A DNA stretch of 64,000 nucleotides from VRUE01 sp050258095 (GCA_050258095.1 JBLMYD010000038.1:5362-69361), one strand, 5' to 3'; shown: positions 34,400 through 43,155, counted from the stretch's first letter. Notes: generated from the letters alone by a model not told the origin. Program-made: numbers and translations.

Positions 34400-35582
34400 C
34401 GGCGGAGACCGCCGCGCGCCCGTTCGACCCCATGCCGACGGCCTGCTCGTTCTGCAACTTCTTCCCCTCGCTCATCAACGCCGGCGCGACCATCACCTCG
34501 GCCCGCTGGAAGGAGCGGATGTCCTCGTAGCCGCAGGTCGCCATCGAGGTCTTCAGCGCCCCCATTAGGTTGAAGGTGCCGTCGTTCTCCTGCGCCGGGC
34601 CGAGCAGGATCTCCTCCATCGTGCCGTCCTGGCGGGTCGAGACCCGGGTCCCGCGCGGCAGCGAGGGGTGGAAGGTCGCCATCCCCCAGTGGAAGCCGCG
34701 GCCGGGGGCCTCCTTGGCACGGGCCAGCGGCGAACCGACCATCACCGAGTCGGCGCCGCAGGCGATCGCCTTGGAGACGTCGCCGCCGGTGCGCATGCCG
34801 CCGTCGGCGATCACGTTGACGTACTCGCCGGTCTCGAGCATGTGCTGGGAGCGCGCCGCCGCCACGTCGGCGATCGCCGTCGCCTGCGGGACGCCGATGC
34901 CGAGCACGCCGCGCGTCGTGCACGCCGCCCCCGGGCCGACCCCGACCAGCACGCCGACCGCGCCGGTGCGCATCAGGTGCAGCCCGGTCGAGTAGGAGGC
35001 GCAGCCGCCGACCACGGTCGGCACCGGCACCTCGGCGATGAACTCCTTCAGGTTGAGCGGCTCCACCGTCGTCGAGACGTGTTCGGCCGAGATCACCGTG
35101 CCCTGGATGACGAGGATGTCGATCCCCGCCTCGACCGCGATCTCGTAGTGCTCGCGCACCTTCTGCGGCGTCAGCGAGCCGCAGGCGACGGCGCCGCGCT
35201 GCTTGATCTCGGCTATCCGCCGGCCGATCAGCTCCGGCTTGACCGGCTCCGTGTAGATCTCCTGCATGATCCGCGTCGCCTCGCGCACGGGCGCGGCGGC
35301 GATCTTCTCCAGCTGCTCCTCGGCGTTCTCGAAGCGCGTCCAGATGCCCTCCAGGTTGAGCACCCCGAGCCCGCCCAGCTCGTTGACGAGCACAGCCGTG
35401 TCGGGGCTGACCACGCCGTCCATCGCCGAGGCGACGAGCGGCAGCTCGAAGCGGTAGGGGCCAAGGGTCCAGCTGATGTCAATGTCGTCGGGATCGCGTG
35501 TGCGGCGCGACGGGACGATCGCGATGTCGTCGAATCCGTAGGCGCGCCGCCCCTTCTTGCCCCGACCGATGTCGATCTCCAA
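34377..35582 (-). CDS. guaB3: GuaB3-type IMP dehydrogenase/GMP reductase-related protein
   Basis: 401 residues without CBS domains. The N-terminus MEIDIGRGKKGRRAYGFDD and IVPSRRTRDPDDIDISW are characteristic of the GuaB3 subgroup. The TIM-barrel catalytic loop with the Cys nucleophile is GVGPGAACTTRGVLGIG, and the phosphate-binding region is VIADGGMRTGGDVSKAIACGAD. GuaB3 proteins are found mainly in actinobacteria and cyanobacteria and may act as GMP reductases rather than IMP dehydrogenases; the sequence alone does not settle this. It overlaps guaA, so the purine role is supported by context. Confidence 0.92.
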   Translation of the reverse strand: MEIDIGRGKKGRRAYGFDDIAIVPSRRTRDPDDIDISWTLGPYRFELPLVASAMDGVVSPDTAVLVNELGGLGVLNLEGIWTRFENAEEQLEKIAAAPVREATRIMQEIYTEPVKPELIGRRIAEIKQRGAVACGSLTPQKVREHYEIAVEAGIDILVIQGTVISAEHVSTTVEPLNLKEFIAEVPVPTVVGGCASYSTGLHLMRTGAVGVLVGVGPGAACTTRGVLGIGVPQATAIADVAAARSQHMLETGEYVNVIADGGMRTGGDVSKAIACGADSVMVGSPLARAKEAPGRGFHWGMATFHPSLPRGTRVSTRQDGTMEEILLGPAQENDGTFNLMGALKTSMATCGYEDIRSFQRAEVMVAPALMSEGKKLQNEQAVGMGSNGRAAVSAGVGVADD

Positions 35583-35615
35583 TTAGGTCCTCCAGGGTGG
35601 CGTTGAGGACCCAGC

Positions 35616-36572
35616 CTACACTTCGGCGGGGACCTCCAAGTCCTGCACGTGGACCTCGCCGAGCAGCCGCTCGACCTGGTTGCGATCGACCGTGCCGGCG
35701 CCGAAGTGCTGGGTCGACTCGGCGCCGCAGGCGACGCCGTAGGCAAGGCTCTCCTCCGCCGGTCGGCCTTCGTAGCGAGCGGCGACGTAGCCGGCGAGAA
35801 AGGCGTCGCCGGAGCCGACCGAGGAGACGACCTCCAGCGGCTCGGTGCGGACCTCGACGAAGCGCCGCTCCGATCCCTCGCCGACCGCCGCCACGCAGCC
35901 GTCGGGCCGCGTGATCGCCGCCTCGCCGGCGCCGAGCCGGATCAGCTCCGAGAGCCCGTGGACGAGGTCCCGCCGATCGGCGAACTCCTGGCCGACCAGC
36001 TCCTCGGCCTCGCGCTCGTTGGGCGTGACGACGGCGGCGCCGGCGCGCAGGCCCGCCCGCATCGCCTCGCCCTCCGCGTCGAGCACCACCGCAACGCCCT
36101 GCTCGTTCAGCTCCTTGACGAGACGCGCGTAGAGGTCGGGGCCGGCACCGGGTGGCAGGGTGCCGGCGATCACGCAGATCTTCGCGCCGGTGGCGAGGTA
36201 GCGCAGCCGGGCGACGAAGGTCTCGACCTCCTCGGGGCTGACCGCGGGGCCGCGCTCGTTGATCTCGGTCTGCTCGCCGGAGGTCGGGTCGATCACCGCC
36301 ACGTTGATCCGCGTCTCGCCCGCGATCCGGGTGAAATCGGTGAGCACCTCTTCGTCGCGCAGCTGCTCCATGACCCGCAGGCCGGTCGGGCCGCCGACGA
36401 ACCCGGTGGCGATCACCGGCCGGCCGAGCCGGCTGATCGCCCGCGCCACGTTGACCCCCTTGCCGCCGGCCACGGTGCGGCTCTCGACCGCCCGGTGGCG
36501 ATGCCCGAGACGGAAATTCGGCACCGCGACGGTGCGGTCGATCGCGGCGTTCAGGGTGACGGTGAGGATCAT
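35616..36572 (-). CDS. PfkB-family sugar kinase, 1-phosphofructokinase type
   Basis: 318 residues from the ATG at 36572, which overlaps the carboxypeptidase stop by 4 bases (ATGA). Ribokinase/PfkB features: VTLNAAIDRTVAV, AGGKGVNVARAISRLG (sugar-binding), the second PfkB signature SSVGSGDAFLAGYVA with the catalytic Asp. The start MILTVTLNAAID is typical of 1-phosphofructokinase/tagatose-6-phosphate kinase types. The substrate is not fixed by the sequence and no PTS genes are nearby. Confidence 0.88.
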   Translation of the reverse strand: MILTVTLNAAIDRTVAVPNFRLGHRHRAVESRTVAGGKGVNVARAISRLGRPVIATGFVGGPTGLRVMEQLRDEEVLTDFTRIAGETRINVAVIDPTSGEQTEINERGPAVSPEEVETFVARLRYLATGAKICVIAGTLPPGAGPDLYARLVKELNEQGVAVVLDAEGEAMRAGLRAGAAVVTPNEREAEELVGQEFADRRDLVHGLSELIRLGAGEAAITRPDGCVAAVGEGSERRFVEVRTEPLEVVSSVGSGDAFLAGYVAARYEGRPAEESLAYGVACGAESTQHFGAGTVDRNQVERLLGEVHVQDLEVPAEV

Positions 36573-37756
36573 CGGAGACGGCGCCTGAGGACGATTGCCA
36601 CAGCGATCAGTATCCCGGACAGGGCCAGGACAAACCAAATCGCCTTGCCTTCGACGAAGCTGCGCACCACGTCGAAGGTGCTCGCCTCGGCGACCGCCCG
36701 TCCGGCGCGCAGAGCGACCGTCGCGACGTGGCGGTCGGCGACGGAGACGATCGCAGCGCCAAGCGGGGCACCGCGCCGAATCGGCCCCTCGACCTCGTGC
36801 GGCGCGCGCACGGACACCTCGACGCGCTGACCTGGCCGCACGCCGACGGCGACGCTGCGCGCGGCGCGCAGCGGCAGCTCGCCGCCCGCGTAGCGGATCG
36901 ACGGCCGGGCGAGCGCCTCGCCTGCCCGCACCGGCAGCCGGCGCCGGTAGCGCGAGAAGCCGTATTCGAGCAGCTCGAGGTCGTCGCGAAAGCGGTCTTC
37001 GTCGGTCGGCGCCCCGATCACGACCGCGATCAGCTCGACGCCCTTGCGCCGCCCCGAGCCGACCAGGACGTAGCGGGCGCCGAACGTGTGGCCGGTCTTG
37101 ACGCCGGTCACCCAGGGCGCCATCCGCAGCAGCTCGTCGATCGTCTCGATCCGGCGCCGCGGCCGCACGCTGCGCAGCACGGCGCGGCGCGACGCCGCGA
37201 TCCGGGCAAAGGTCGGCAGCGCCAGCAGCCGCCTCGTCAGCGTCGCCAGGTCGCGCGCGCTCGAGTGGTTGCCGCGCTGGTCGAGGCCGATCGGGTTGGC
37301 GAAGTGCGTGTCGGACAGGCCGAGCGCCGCCGCGTACTCGTTCATCTGGCGCACGAAGCGCCGCTCGCTGCCGGCGGCGGCGCGGGCGAGGTCGTAGGCG
37401 GCGTCGTTGCCGCTGCGCAGGATCAGCCCGTAGAGCAGGTCGCGCACGCTGATCCGCTGGCCGGCGCGGAGGTTGAGCAGCGACTCGCCGTATCCGGCCG
37501 CGTAGGGGGCGGCGCGCACGATGCGGTCGAGGGGCAGCTCGTGCAGGGCGACGTAGGCGGTCATCAGCTTGGTCGTGCTGGCGACGGGCAGCTCTCGCGC
37601 CGCGGCGTGGGAGACGAGCACGTCGCCCGTGTCGGCGTCGACCAGGATCCACGCCCGCGCCTCGACCCGCGGCGGGCGCTCGGCAGCCGCGGCCGGGCCG
37701 GCGCCGGCCAGCGCCAGGAGCGCAGCCGCCGCGACCGCGACCCCGGTTCGCCTCAG
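36569..37756 (-). CDS. dacA: D-alanyl-D-alanine carboxypeptidase (DacA/PBP5-like), probable CTG start
   Basis: 395 residues if translation begins at the CTG at 37756, which overlaps the stop of the LysM gene as CTGA. This start is preferred because it supplies a signal peptide (RRTGVAVAAAALLALAGAG) and the conserved strand ARAWILVDADTGDVL; the first ATG/GTG/TTG in frame (37621) would remove both. Catalytic motifs: SxxK at Ser60-Lys63 (ASTTK), SGN at 115-117 and a later VKTGHT. A C-terminal membrane helix and RRRLR anchor are present. It trims the terminal D-Ala of peptidoglycan stems. Confidence 0.88.
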   Translation of the reverse strand: MRRTGVAVAAAALLALAGAGPAAAAERPPRVEARAWILVDADTGDVLVSHAAARELPVASTTKLMTAYVALHELPLDRIVRAAPYAAGYGESLLNLRAGQRISVRDLLYGLILRSGNDAAYDLARAAAGSERRFVRQMNEYAAALGLSDTHFANPIGLDQRGNHSSARDLATLTRRLLALPTFARIAASRRAVLRSVRPRRRIETIDELLRMAPWVTGVKTGHTFGARYVLVGSGRRKGVELIAVVIGAPTDEDRFRDDLELLEYGFSRYRRRLPVRAGEALARPSIRYAGGELPLRAARSVAVGVRPGQRVEVSVRAPHEVEGPIRRGAPLGAAIVSVADRHVATVALRAGRAVAEASTFDVVRSFVEGKAIWFVLALSGILIAVAIVLRRRLR

Positions 37757-38067
37757 CGCAGCTTGAGGACTTCGCCGGCGATCAGGATCTGCGGGTCGAC
37801 GTGCGGGTTGAGCTGTTCGATCGTCCGCACGGGCACGCCGGTCCGGTGGGCGATCGAGATCAGGGTGTCGCCGCTCTGCACTTCGTAGGTCGCCGGCACG
37901 TTGCGCTTCTCGACCTTGTGGAGTGTCGTTTCCGAGCGGCCCTGGCGTTCGGAGCCCGAACCGCCGCCGTTGAGGGCGGCGCCAACGGCGACGATGACGA
38001 CGACCGCGGCAACGACCAGGGCGGTCACCGCCGCGGTGCGGGCTGATGCTGACGGGCGCTTGTTCAT
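37753..38067 (-). CDS. Membrane-anchored LysM protein
   Basis: 104 residues: a short basic N-terminus, one membrane helix (AAVTALVVAAVVVIVAVGAAL), a linker, and one LysM domain (TYEVQSGDTLISIAHRTGVP to LIAGEVLKLR). LysM binds the glycan chains of peptidoglycan, so it is probably anchored in the membrane and reaches the wall. It directly precedes dacA with a CTGA overlap, linking a wall-binding module to a wall-trimming enzyme. Confidence 0.88.
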   Translation of the reverse strand: MNKRPSASARTAAVTALVVAAVVVIVAVGAALNGGGSGSERQGRSETTLHKVEKRNVPATYEVQSGDTLISIAHRTGVPVRTIEQLNPHVDPQILIAGEVLKLR

Positions 38068-38124
38068 GGGAGCCGGCGCGGTTGGAGATGGGCGCCGCAG
38101 ATCGTATATACGGTCAAGGCGCTT

Positions 38125-39012
38125 TTAGGCGGTTGAAACATCCCAAACCGCGGCCCGCAGCGCCTCAGCCGCGGCACCGGGGTCCGCGGCGCCGGCGATG
38201 CTGCGCGAGGCGGCGACGATCGCCGAGGCCGGGCCGGCCGCGAAGGCCGGGCCGAGCAGCTCCGGCGTGCCGCCCTGGGCGCCGATCCCGGGCAGGAGGA
38301 AGAGCGAGCGCGGCATCAGGCTGCGCAGGCGGGCGATGTGCTCGGGCGCGGTCGCGCCGACGACCGCGCCCATCCCGCTGAGGCCGTTCTCGCCGAGCAG
38401 CCTGCCGGAGAGGTCGTCGACGATGCCGGCGAGGCGCTCGTGCAGCGGCCGGTCGGGGGCCGGCAGGTCCTGGACGTCGGACGCGCCCGGGTTGCTCGTC
38501 CGCACCAGGGCGAAGACCCCCGCTCCGGCGGCCGCGGCCGCGGCGACGAGCGGCTCGAGCGCGTCGCGGCCGAGCAGCGGGTTGGCGGTGAAGGCGTCGA
38601 CTCCGAGCCCTGCGACCGGGCCCCAGGGGGTGTCGGTCTCGCCGACCAGCGCCTGGGCGTAGGCGGCCGCCGAGACCGACACGTCGCCGCGCTTGCCATC
38701 GGCGAGCACCAGCAGGCCGGCCTCGCGGGCGGCGGCGCAGACCCCTTCCAGAGCGGCCCAGCCGGGCGCCCCGAGTCGCTCGAAGCAGGCGAGCTGCGGC
38801 TTCGCCGCCACGCAGGCCGGCCCCGCCCGCTCGATCAGCGAGCGGCAGCTCTCCAGCACGGCGGCGGCGGCCAGCTCGGCCGCCGTCCCGGCGCCGGCCC
38901 CGGCCTCGACCCCGGCGAGCTTCGACGGGTCGGGATCGAGACCGAGGCAGACCTGACTGCGGCGCTCCTCGACGAGCGCCGCCAGACGGTCTGCGAACGT
39001 CGCGGTGCTCAG
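38125..39012 (-). CDS. pyrF: Orotidine 5'-phosphate decarboxylase, probable CTG start
   Basis: 295 residues if started at the CTG at 39012, overlapping the hup stop as CTGA. The first ATG/GTG/TTG in frame (38859) would lose the essential first strand VCLGLDPDP (Asp26, substrate contact). The catalytic region is VLADGKRGDVSVSA, followed by FTANPLLGRDALEPL, SNPGASDVQ and FLLPGIGAQGG, as in the long (type 2) PyrF group found in actinobacteria. It makes UMP from OMP. No other pyr genes are visible in the window. Confidence 0.9.
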   Translation of the reverse strand: MSTATFADRLAALVEERRSQVCLGLDPDPSKLAGVEAGAGAGTAAELAAAAVLESCRSLIERAGPACVAAKPQLACFERLGAPGWAALEGVCAAAREAGLLVLADGKRGDVSVSAAAYAQALVGETDTPWGPVAGLGVDAFTANPLLGRDALEPLVAAAAAAGAGVFALVRTSNPGASDVQDLPAPDRPLHERLAGIVDDLSGRLLGENGLSGMGAVVGATAPEHIARLRSLMPRSLFLLPGIGAQGGTPELLGPAFAAGPASAIVAASRSIAGAADPGAAAEALRAAVWDVSTA

Positions 39013-39287
39013 CCCTTGACCTTGGCCTTCAGCGCCGAGCCGGCGGAAAAGCGCGGCACCCTGCCGCCCGGAATCGTGATCCGCTCGCCGGTGCGCGGGT
39101 TGACGCCCTGGCGCGGGCCGCGCTCGGCGACGTGGAATTTGCCGAAGCCGGTGAAGCTGACCTCGCCGCCATTGCTCAGGGTGTCGGTGATCGCGTCCAG
39201 CACGGCATCGACCGCGTCGCCGGCAGCTTTCTTGCTGCCCAGCCGGTCGTCGCTCGCCAGTTGATCCAGAAACTCAGCCTTTGTCAC
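39009..39287 (-). CDS. hup: HU-family DNA-binding protein
   Basis: 92 residues, the canonical HU length. MTKAEFLDQLASDD, the DNA-binding arm signature GFGKFHVAERGPRQGVNPRTGE and the C-terminal GSALKAKVKG are clear. A nucleoid protein that bends DNA. A GAGGAG ribosome site lies 8 bases before the ATG. It is followed by pyrF with a 4-base overlap. Confidence 0.96.
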   Translation of the reverse strand: MTKAEFLDQLASDDRLGSKKAAGDAVDAVLDAITDTLSNGGEVSFTGFGKFHVAERGPRQGVNPRTGERITIPGGRVPRFSAGSALKAKVKG

Positions 39288-39364
39288 GTCGAAGCTCCTC
39301 GGTCAGGGGTGGTTGAAATCGCGCGCAATCTAACAGCGACCACGGCGTAATGGCCGTGCCTGGC

Positions 39365-40726
39365 TCAAGAACCCGCCACCGTCATCTCGGCGATCAGCAG
39401 CGGCGGGGTGCTGACCGAGGCGCCGAAGGGGACCCAGCGCGGCTCCGCGCCGCAGGCCCGCACCGCGCCGAGCATCGAGATCAGGTCGCTGGCGATCGTG
39501 AACTCGCGCAGCGGCTCAGCCAGATCTCCGCCGCGGATCGCCCGCCCCGAGGCGCCGACCGAGAAGACGCCCGAAACGGGGTTGACCCCCGAGTGCAGGC
39601 CGGCGACGTCGTTGACGAGGACGCCGTCCCCGGCCTCGCCGAGCAGCTCCGCGAAGGAGAGCGCGCCCGTCCTCACGATCAGGTTCGAGGGAGCGACCGA
39701 GGGCTGCGAGCGATACCCGCCGCGACCGGCGCTCGCGGTCGAGGCCACCCCGTCGCGGCGGGCGGTGTAGGTGTCGTAGAGGTAGGTGCGCAGCGTCCCC
39801 GCCTCGATCAGCGTCGTGCGCCGGTGCGGCAGCCCCTCGCCGTCGAAGGGGGCGGAGCCCGGCCCGTCCGGGTCGAGCCCGTCGTCGTGGAGGACGAACG
39901 AGTCGGTGGCCACGCTGTCGTCGAGCCGTCCCGCGAACGGCGAGCGGCCGCGCTGGACGGCGCCGGCGGCGAGGCCGCGACCGACGATCGCGACGAAGGC
40001 GGCGGCCACCGTCGGGTCGAGGACCACCGGGCAGGTGCGCGATGCGGGCTTGCCGGCGCCGACCATCGCCGCCGCCCGCTCCGCGCCCTCGACGCCGATC
40101 GCCGCCGGGTCGAGCGAGTCGGGGCCGCGCCCGAGACCGAAGCCGAAGCCGGTCTCGCGGCCCCCGTCGCCCTCGGCCAGCGCCTGCACGTAGGCGTGAC
40201 AGGTGGAGCGCTCGTACTCGCCGTCGATGCCGGTGGAGGAGGCGATCGCCACGGTCTCGGCCGAGTCCGCGTAGACCGCCTGCTCGATGCCGACCACGCG
40301 CTCGTCGGCTGCCAGCGTCGCCCGCTCGACGGCGAGCGCCAGCTCCGCGACGTCGGCGGTCGACCACGCCGCGACCGAGGGATCGCTCAGCTCCGGCGCG
40401 CCGTTCCCTGTTGTTTCGGGGGGAGGGCGCAGCGGAGCGGGCGGGCCGGCGAACTCGTCCTCGTCGGCGACGCGGGCGACCTCGACCGCCCGCGCGGCGA
40501 GCGCCGCGATCCCCTCCCCGGAGAGATCCGTGTCGTAGGCGTAGCCGACGCGGGAGCCGACCCAGGCCCGGATGCCGAGCCCGCGCCTCGTCGCCGCGCT
40601 GAGGCTCTCCACCGCGCCCCCGTAGGCGCGCACCTCGCGCCCGCGGTCCTCGGAGCCGTACGCTTCGGCGTCGGAGGCGCCCGCCGCGAGCGCTCCCTCC
40701 ACCGCGCGTCGCGCGACCTCGATCAA
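39365..40726 (-). CDS. tldE: TldE/PmbA family metalloprotease partner
   Basis: 453 residues from a TTG at 40726 that overlaps the tldD stop as TTGA; no ATG start gives the full N-terminal domain. Family features: DAEAYGSEDRGREVRAYGGAVE, ATRRGLGIRAWVGSRVGYAYD, and the C-terminal GVNPVSGVFSVGASGRAIRGGDL with IASDLISML. TldD-TldE heterodimers degrade unfolded peptides and process some modified peptides; the zinc motif is on TldD. The gene ends 77 bases before hup. Confidence 0.92.
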   Translation of the reverse strand: MIEVARRAVEGALAAGASDAEAYGSEDRGREVRAYGGAVESLSAATRRGLGIRAWVGSRVGYAYDTDLSGEGIAALAARAVEVARVADEDEFAGPPAPLRPPPETTGNGAPELSDPSVAAWSTADVAELALAVERATLAADERVVGIEQAVYADSAETVAIASSTGIDGEYERSTCHAYVQALAEGDGGRETGFGFGLGRGPDSLDPAAIGVEGAERAAAMVGAGKPASRTCPVVLDPTVAAAFVAIVGRGLAAGAVQRGRSPFAGRLDDSVATDSFVLHDDGLDPDGPGSAPFDGEGLPHRRTTLIEAGTLRTYLYDTYTARRDGVASTASAGRGGYRSQPSVAPSNLIVRTGALSFAELLGEAGDGVLVNDVAGLHSGVNPVSGVFSVGASGRAIRGGDLAEPLREFTIASDLISMLGAVRACGAEPRWVPFGASVSTPPLLIAEMTVAGS

Positions 40727-42117
40727 ACCTCGGTCCCCCCCACGGTCAGCGCCTTGATGCGGACGTGCCCCTGGCCGGTGCCGACCGGCACTTTCTGGCC
40801 GGCCTTGCCGCAGACGCCGGTCTTCATCTCGAAGTCGTCGCCGACCGCGTCGATCCCGGCCAGGGCGTCGAGGCAGTTGCCGACCAGGGTCGCCCCGCGG
40901 CAGGGACGCGTCACCTTCCCCGCCTCGATCAGGTAGCCCTCGGAGACGCCGAAGACGAAGTCGCCGGTCGCCGGGTCGACCTGGCCGCCGCCGAACGAGG
41001 CGGCGTAGAAGCCGCGCTCGACCTCGGCGATCATCGCCTCGGGGCTGGCGTCCCCCGGGGCGATGTAGGTGTTGGTCATCCGCGGCACCGGCAGGTGCCG
41101 GAAGCTCTCGCGGCGGCCGTTGCCGGTCGAGGCGACGCCATCGCGTCCGGCGGTGAGGCGGTCGTAGAGGAAGGCGGCGAGCCGGCCTTCCTCGATCAGC
41201 ATCGTCCTGCCGGTCGGCGTGCCCTCGTCGTCGATCGCGTCGCTGCCCCACTCGCCGGGCATGCTGCCGTCGTCGTAGGCGGTGAGCAGCGGCTCGGCGA
41301 CCCGCTCGCCGAGGCGGCCGGCGTAGACGCTGGCGCCCTTCTGGACGTGGTCGGCCTCCAGCCCGTGGCCGGTCATCTCGTGGAAGAGCACGCCGCCGAA
41401 GCCGCCGCCGACGACGACCGGCATCGAGCCGGCCGGCGCCGGGCCCGCGTCGAGGAGGACCAGGGCCTTGCGCGCGGCGCCGGCGGCGACCTCGCCGGGA
41501 TCGCCGTCGAAGAGCTCGAAGCCGCGGTGGCCGCCGAGCGTCTCGGCGCCGGTCTCGACCGCGTTGCCGCGCCTCGCCACCGCCTGGGCGCCGATCCGCA
41601 CCCGGGTGCGGTCGTCGCCCGTGAACAGGCCCTCGGAGTTGGTGATGGCGACCTCGCGCCGAATCTCCGCGTAGGAGGCCATGAGCTGGGCGATCTCCGC
41701 GCCCGCCGCGCGCCCGCGCTCGTCGAGCGTCCGCAGCAGGTCGGCCTTGCGCTGGGCGGGGACGTCGCCGGGTGGCTGCTCGATCGGCTGCGGCGCGCTC
41801 CGCACCGACTCGAGCTGCCGCGGGCTCGCCTGCTGACCCCGCACAGCCGTCGCGGCCTCTGCGGCGGCGCGCTCGAGGTCGGCCGGGTCGAGGCCGTCGA
41901 CGTGGGCGAAGTAGGTGGTCCCGCCGCTGACCACGCGCACGCCCGCCCCCTCGCCCGCGCCGGCCTGCACGGATTCGATCCGCGACTCGTCGATCGCCAT
42001 CGTCAGGCCGGCCGTGCGCTCGGCGAAGACCTCGGCGAAGTCGCCCCCGTTCGCCAGCGCGCGGGACAGCACCCGCGCCGCCACGTCGGCGTCGATCAAG
42101 CCTCCGTCGCTCGTCAT
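40723..42117 (-). CDS. tldD: TldD family zinc metalloprotease
   Basis: 464 residues from the ATG at 42117. The zinc-binding HEMTGH (HExxxH) is present in VLFHEMTGHGLEADHVQKG, with the third ligand probably the Cys in EMKTGVCGKAGQKVPVG. DALGN-like NCLDALAGI and TNTYIAPGDASPEAMIAEV are family features. It forms the catalytic half of the TldDE protease. The start overlaps the stop of the preceding small gene by 4 bases. Confidence 0.93.
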   Translation of the reverse strand: MTSDGGLIDADVAARVLSRALANGGDFAEVFAERTAGLTMAIDESRIESVQAGAGEGAGVRVVSGGTTYFAHVDGLDPADLERAAAEAATAVRGQQASPRQLESVRSAPQPIEQPPGDVPAQRKADLLRTLDERGRAAGAEIAQLMASYAEIRREVAITNSEGLFTGDDRTRVRIGAQAVARRGNAVETGAETLGGHRGFELFDGDPGEVAAGAARKALVLLDAGPAPAGSMPVVVGGGFGGVLFHEMTGHGLEADHVQKGASVYAGRLGERVAEPLLTAYDDGSMPGEWGSDAIDDEGTPTGRTMLIEEGRLAAFLYDRLTAGRDGVASTGNGRRESFRHLPVPRMTNTYIAPGDASPEAMIAEVERGFYAASFGGGQVDPATGDFVFGVSEGYLIEAGKVTRPCRGATLVGNCLDALAGIDAVGDDFEMKTGVCGKAGQKVPVGTGQGHVRIKALTVGGTEV

Positions 42118-42341
42118 CGATCGCGCTTCCGCCCCGCGACCTCGATCAGGCGCCCGGCGGCGACGAAGAGCTCGCCGCCGGCGACCGAGTCGGCGGCATG
42201 GTCGTCGGCACGCCCGCCGGGGTAGTAGAGGCGGGCGAAGGGACGGCGGGCGACGCGACGACGGCGCATGTAGGCGGCGGCCTCGTCGGCGTAGCCCGAG
42301 ACGCGGTCGAGCAGGACGCGATGCGGCTTCGGCGGGCTCAC
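42114..42341 (-). CDS. Small basic protein in the tldDE operon
   Basis: 75 residues from the GTG at 42341. Both ends overlap neighbours by 4 bases (GTGA with the upstream gene, ATGA with tldD), a strong sign that it is translated. It is rich in Arg and Ala: VSGYADEAAAYMRRRRVARRPFARLYYPGGRADD, ending AGRLIEVAGRKRDR. No known domain is recognised. It could be a precursor or helper for the TldDE protease, but that is only suggested by position. Confidence 0.6.
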   Translation of the reverse strand: MSPPKPHRVLLDRVSGYADEAAAYMRRRRVARRPFARLYYPGGRADDHAADSVAGGELFVAAGRLIEVAGRKRDR

Positions 42342-42703
42342 TCTCCGGCCCGCCCGTCGCCGCCGGCCGCAAGGTCGCGCAGAACCGAGCGCATGTCGAA
42401 GAAGAGCAGCGAGGCGAGCGCGAAGCGGTCGGTCACCGCGACCGCAGCCAGGCCCGCGTGCCGGAGCGCGAAGACCTCGCCCTGCTCGGTGGCGACGTGG
42501 ACCTGCTCGACCGGCTCCTCCCCCGCCCGGTCGGCGACGTCGAACAGGGCGGAGGCGTCCTCGCGCCAACGGTCGGCATGACCGCTGGCCGCCAGCACCT
42601 CGCCGTCCGCGTCGAGAATCGCCCCACCGCGCAGGTCGGGGGACATCTCGTCCAGGTAGGCGAGCGCCGTCGCCGCTGCACCGCTCGTCTCACCGTCGGC
42701 CAT
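42338..42703 (-). CDS. Possible Roadblock/LC7-like small protein
   Basis: 121 residues from the ATG at 42703 (an earlier ATG at 42745 would add 14 residues and overlap the divergent small gene). The alternation of strands and helices, with GGAILDADGEVLAASG, a middle helix and GLAAVAVTDRFALASLLFFDMRSVLRDL, is reminiscent of Roadblock/LC7 (MglB-like) proteins. That identification is tentative. It heads the operon leading to tldD and tldE. Confidence 0.5.
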   Translation of the reverse strand: MADGETSGAAATALAYLDEMSPDLRGGAILDADGEVLAASGHADRWREDASALFDVADRAGEEPVEQVHVATEQGEVFALRHAGLAAVAVTDRFALASLLFFDMRSVLRDLAAGGDGRAGE

Positions 42704-42723
42704 CTCGGCCAAAATACCGGCCG

Positions 42724-42873
42724 GTGTCCCTGGCCCGTGCCTCATGGATCGTCGTCGTCTCGGTCTGCGCGATCGCGGCAGTCGCCTTCGCGCTCAGCGA
42801 CTACACCGGCTACGCGATCACGGTCGTCGCCGTCGGCCTCGCCGCGGCGGTGAATTTGCTGCCCAGCCCGTAG
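42724..42873 (+). CDS. Small membrane protein, 49 aa
   Basis: A GTG-started frame of 49 residues, divergent from the Roadblock-like gene and 20 bases from its start. It encodes two hydrophobic stretches (SWIVVVSVCAIAAVAFAL and YAITVVAVGLAAAVNLL) joined by SDYTG. It is too short for strong coding statistics; support comes from its membrane-protein composition and from being the only sensible content here. Function unknown. Confidence 0.4.
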   Translation: MSLARASWIVVVSVCAIAAVAFALSDYTGYAITVVAVGLAAAVNLLPSP

Positions 42874-42888
42874 AGCAGAAAAAAGGCC

Positions 42889-43024
42889 GGCGGGTGCGCC
42901 TCTCCGGAAATTGATGTCGCACGCGCCTGCGGCGCTTAGCGACAGATGAGGAGCGCGGCCTGCGGCCGCGCGGAATCGGATTGCATAGGCCGCTTCGCTA
43001 CATTTCCGGAGAGGCGCACCCGCC
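42889..43024 (-). repeat. Structured repeat family Y, copy 1 (inverted)
   Basis: A 136-bp element closed by a perfect 23-bp inverted repeat (42889-42911 with 43002-43024). Read on the minus strand the interior has the conserved block GCGAAGCGGCCTATGCAATC, then hairpin GCGCGGCC-gca-GGCCGCGC, then a nested hairpin TGTCGC/GCGACA over GCGCC-gca-GGCGC. Copy 2 keeps the block and both hairpin positions but with different stem bases. Part of the 433-base gap 42874-43306. Confidence 0.78.
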
Positions 43025-43155
43025 AGCCTCTCGATGCTCCACAGCTATCGAAAGCTCTTACCCGAAGCGGCGGCGTCGGTTTGATGCTCCTCAAAGAGCT
43101 TGTGGAGTCCTGACGCCGATTCCGCAGCTCGTGCGTCTCTGGGAAATGTGTTGAG

